Source: a virus
DNA: 23,415 bases
Virus record (IMG/VR): IMGVR_UViG_3300046804_001270
Coordinates: 1 to 23,415 of that record
Reading direction: 5' to 3' (one strand)
Of this stretch, positions 22,448 through 23,415 are shown in pieces. Within the stretch, counting starts at the first letter, position 1. Each line of letters begins with the position of its first letter. Made by a program: the position numbers and the translations under genes. Under the pieces are notes generated by a model. It did no database searches. It was not told where the DNA came from and saw only the letters and a program-made list of their open reading frames with translations.

Positions 22448-23415
22448 CTAATATTTATTAACCATTTCTCTGAACCAGGTCTCAAATTGATCAAGCGCTT
22501 CTCTCGGATCATGCTCTCTTGATCTCTCTTTTGCTTTTTTAGATGCCTCACTATATTTTTTGGCATCATCCAGTTCAGTAATTGCTTTAACCCAGCTTTT
22601 AATATCATTCCTATCTTTTATGTAAATGCCAGCTTTTCCGCAATTCTCTACAAGCCCTTCGGCCATTGAGCATATAACGGGTATTCCGCTACACATAGCC
22701 TCAGTTGCCGTTCTACCCCAACTCTCATATTCACTTGGCATTAATAATATCCTAGTTTGCTTGTAATATTGCGTAATATTAGGCGAATTAGGCAATAATT
22801 TTAAATTCGGAAGGTTTGCATCCATTTGAGGATCATAGCTTCCTAAAACGCCTAAAAACCGCTTATTTGGCAATGCACGAGCAATTTGTTCAAATATCTT
22901 ACCACCTTTATTCTCGTTGGTGTTTATCAGTGTTATGTACTCGTTCTTCGCTGGGTCAATTTTTAGGTCATAATACCGATAATCAACGGGAGGCGTTAGT
23001 ATAAAGTTATCCCATTTGTATTGCAATTTCTCTTTTAGCCAAAAAGAGTTATACACAACGTGTTGATTGCGTTCTGCGTGAATGATTTCTGGGTATGGAT
23101 GGCTATTATGTATAAGATGAAATACTGGTTTTTTATATAGTTTGGCTGCTCCAATTGTCCATCTTGTATAGTCTAAATGCGTAATTACGGCATCACTCCA
23201 ACGCATCAAATTATCAACTACATTATCGTTTGGAGGAAAAACATCAACTCCGTCAAATACGTAATTATTTTTAATCTTATATTGATTCGCTTGATGTAAA
23301 AGCACTCTAATATTATGTCCTTTACTAATTAAGTATTTATTGATATGATGTAACATCCATTCAGCACCACAATTATGTTCTGGTGGATAAAGATGTATTG
23401 AGCAAACTATATTCA
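22448..23415 (-). CDS. GT4-family glycosyltransferase, partial (cut by right edge)
   Basis: A GT-B fold glycosyltransferase. Before the internal methionine at 23356 the frame continues through NIVCSIHLYPPEHNCGAEW, the usual N-terminal donor-domain motif with HLYPP and CGAE. The visible bases at the edge are TG, so the start codon is probably ATG with its A one base beyond the window. The C-terminal domain has LINTNENKGGKIFEQIA and LMPSEYESWGRTATEAMCSGIPVI, which holds the E-x7-E nucleotide-sugar motif (about E211 and E219 counted from the internal methionine). The gene lies six bases before the connector gene, inside the head-tail block. Sugar transfer to virion protein or host surface glycan is plausible; the acceptor is unknown. 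Confidence 0.85.
   Translation of the reverse strand, partial: NIVCSIHLYPPEHNCGAEWMLHHINKYLISKGHNIRVLLHQANQYKIKNNYVFDGVDVFPPNDNVVDNLMRWSDAVITHLDYTRWTIGAAKLYKKPVFHLIHNSHPYPEIIHAERNQHVVYNSFWLKEKLQYKWDNFILTPPVDYRYYDLKIDPAKNEYITLINTNENKGGKIFEQIARALPNKRFLGVLGSYDPQMDANLPNLKLLPNSPNITQYYKQTRILLMPSEYESWGRTATEAMCSGIPVICSMAEGLVENCGKAGIYIKDRNDIKSWVKAITELDDAKKYSEASKKAKERSREHDPREALDQFETWFREMVNKY

Noticed and set aside
22405-22608. Second frame of 67 codons at the end of the GT4 gene
   Set aside because: It is a shadow of the C-terminal helical part of the transferase and has no motif.
1-23415. CRISPR array, insertion sequence, integrase or attachment site
   Set aside because: No regularly spaced repeats, transposase or recombinase motifs, or terminal inverted repeats were seen in the window.

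Overview
The window is a stretch of an AT-rich tailed-phage or prophage genome with a long non-contractile (siphovirus-type) tail. Every gene I support lies on the minus strand, so the gene order reads from right to left. The host is most likely a member of the Bacteroidota. Gene starts have A-rich leaders and no Shine-Dalgarno sequence where I looked, the one clear promoter-like box (TAACTTTG) matches the Bacteroidota -7 consensus TAnnTTTG, and several proteins resemble families I know mainly from Bacteroidota phages. No integrase is present here, so temperate or lytic lifestyle cannot be decided.

Right part (23415 to about 8223), virion module in transcription order: a glycosyltransferase of the GT4 type cut by the window edge just before its start codon; head-tail connector; HK97 gp10-like protein; tail completion protein; major tail tube protein; a tail assembly chaperone with a -1 frameshift extension; tape measure protein; a large tail-tip protein; a second tail-tube-like protein; a small membrane/coiled-coil protein; a BppU-like domain protein; two repeat-rich tail fibre proteins; a GT2-like glycosyltransferase; and two small genes, one a beta-rich virion-type domain. 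Terminase, portal and capsid genes are presumably beyond the right edge.

Middle (8251 to 5973), lysis and maintenance: a holin candidate, a GH19 endolysin, a lipoprotein with a C-terminal membrane segment (u-spanin candidate), a DnaQ-like exonuclease with a zinc ribbon and a small HExxH protein. The run ends at a rho-independent terminator at 5973-5999.

Left part (5882 to 1), early/replication module with its own promoter and a candidate operator: an XRE-type regulator, a membrane protein, an SSB-like protein, a tRNA-like RNA element in the only sizeable gap, a RecB/Cas4-like nuclease, small proteins, an SNF2-type helicase, a cytosine-5 DNA methyltransferase containing a second long overlapping frame with its own recognisable signature, a VRR-NUC nuclease and the start of a primase-polymerase. 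SSB, helicase, nucleases and primase would act together on DNA replication and recombination; the methyltransferase would modify phage DNA.

The observations most worth following up are the 54-nt tRNA-like element that lacks an anticodon arm (4736-4789), the dual-coding methyltransferase locus (593-1384 inside 495-1526) and the frameshifted tail chaperone (19929-20563). Two 54-residue genes (1911-2075 and 3803-3967) fill what would otherwise look like empty gaps.
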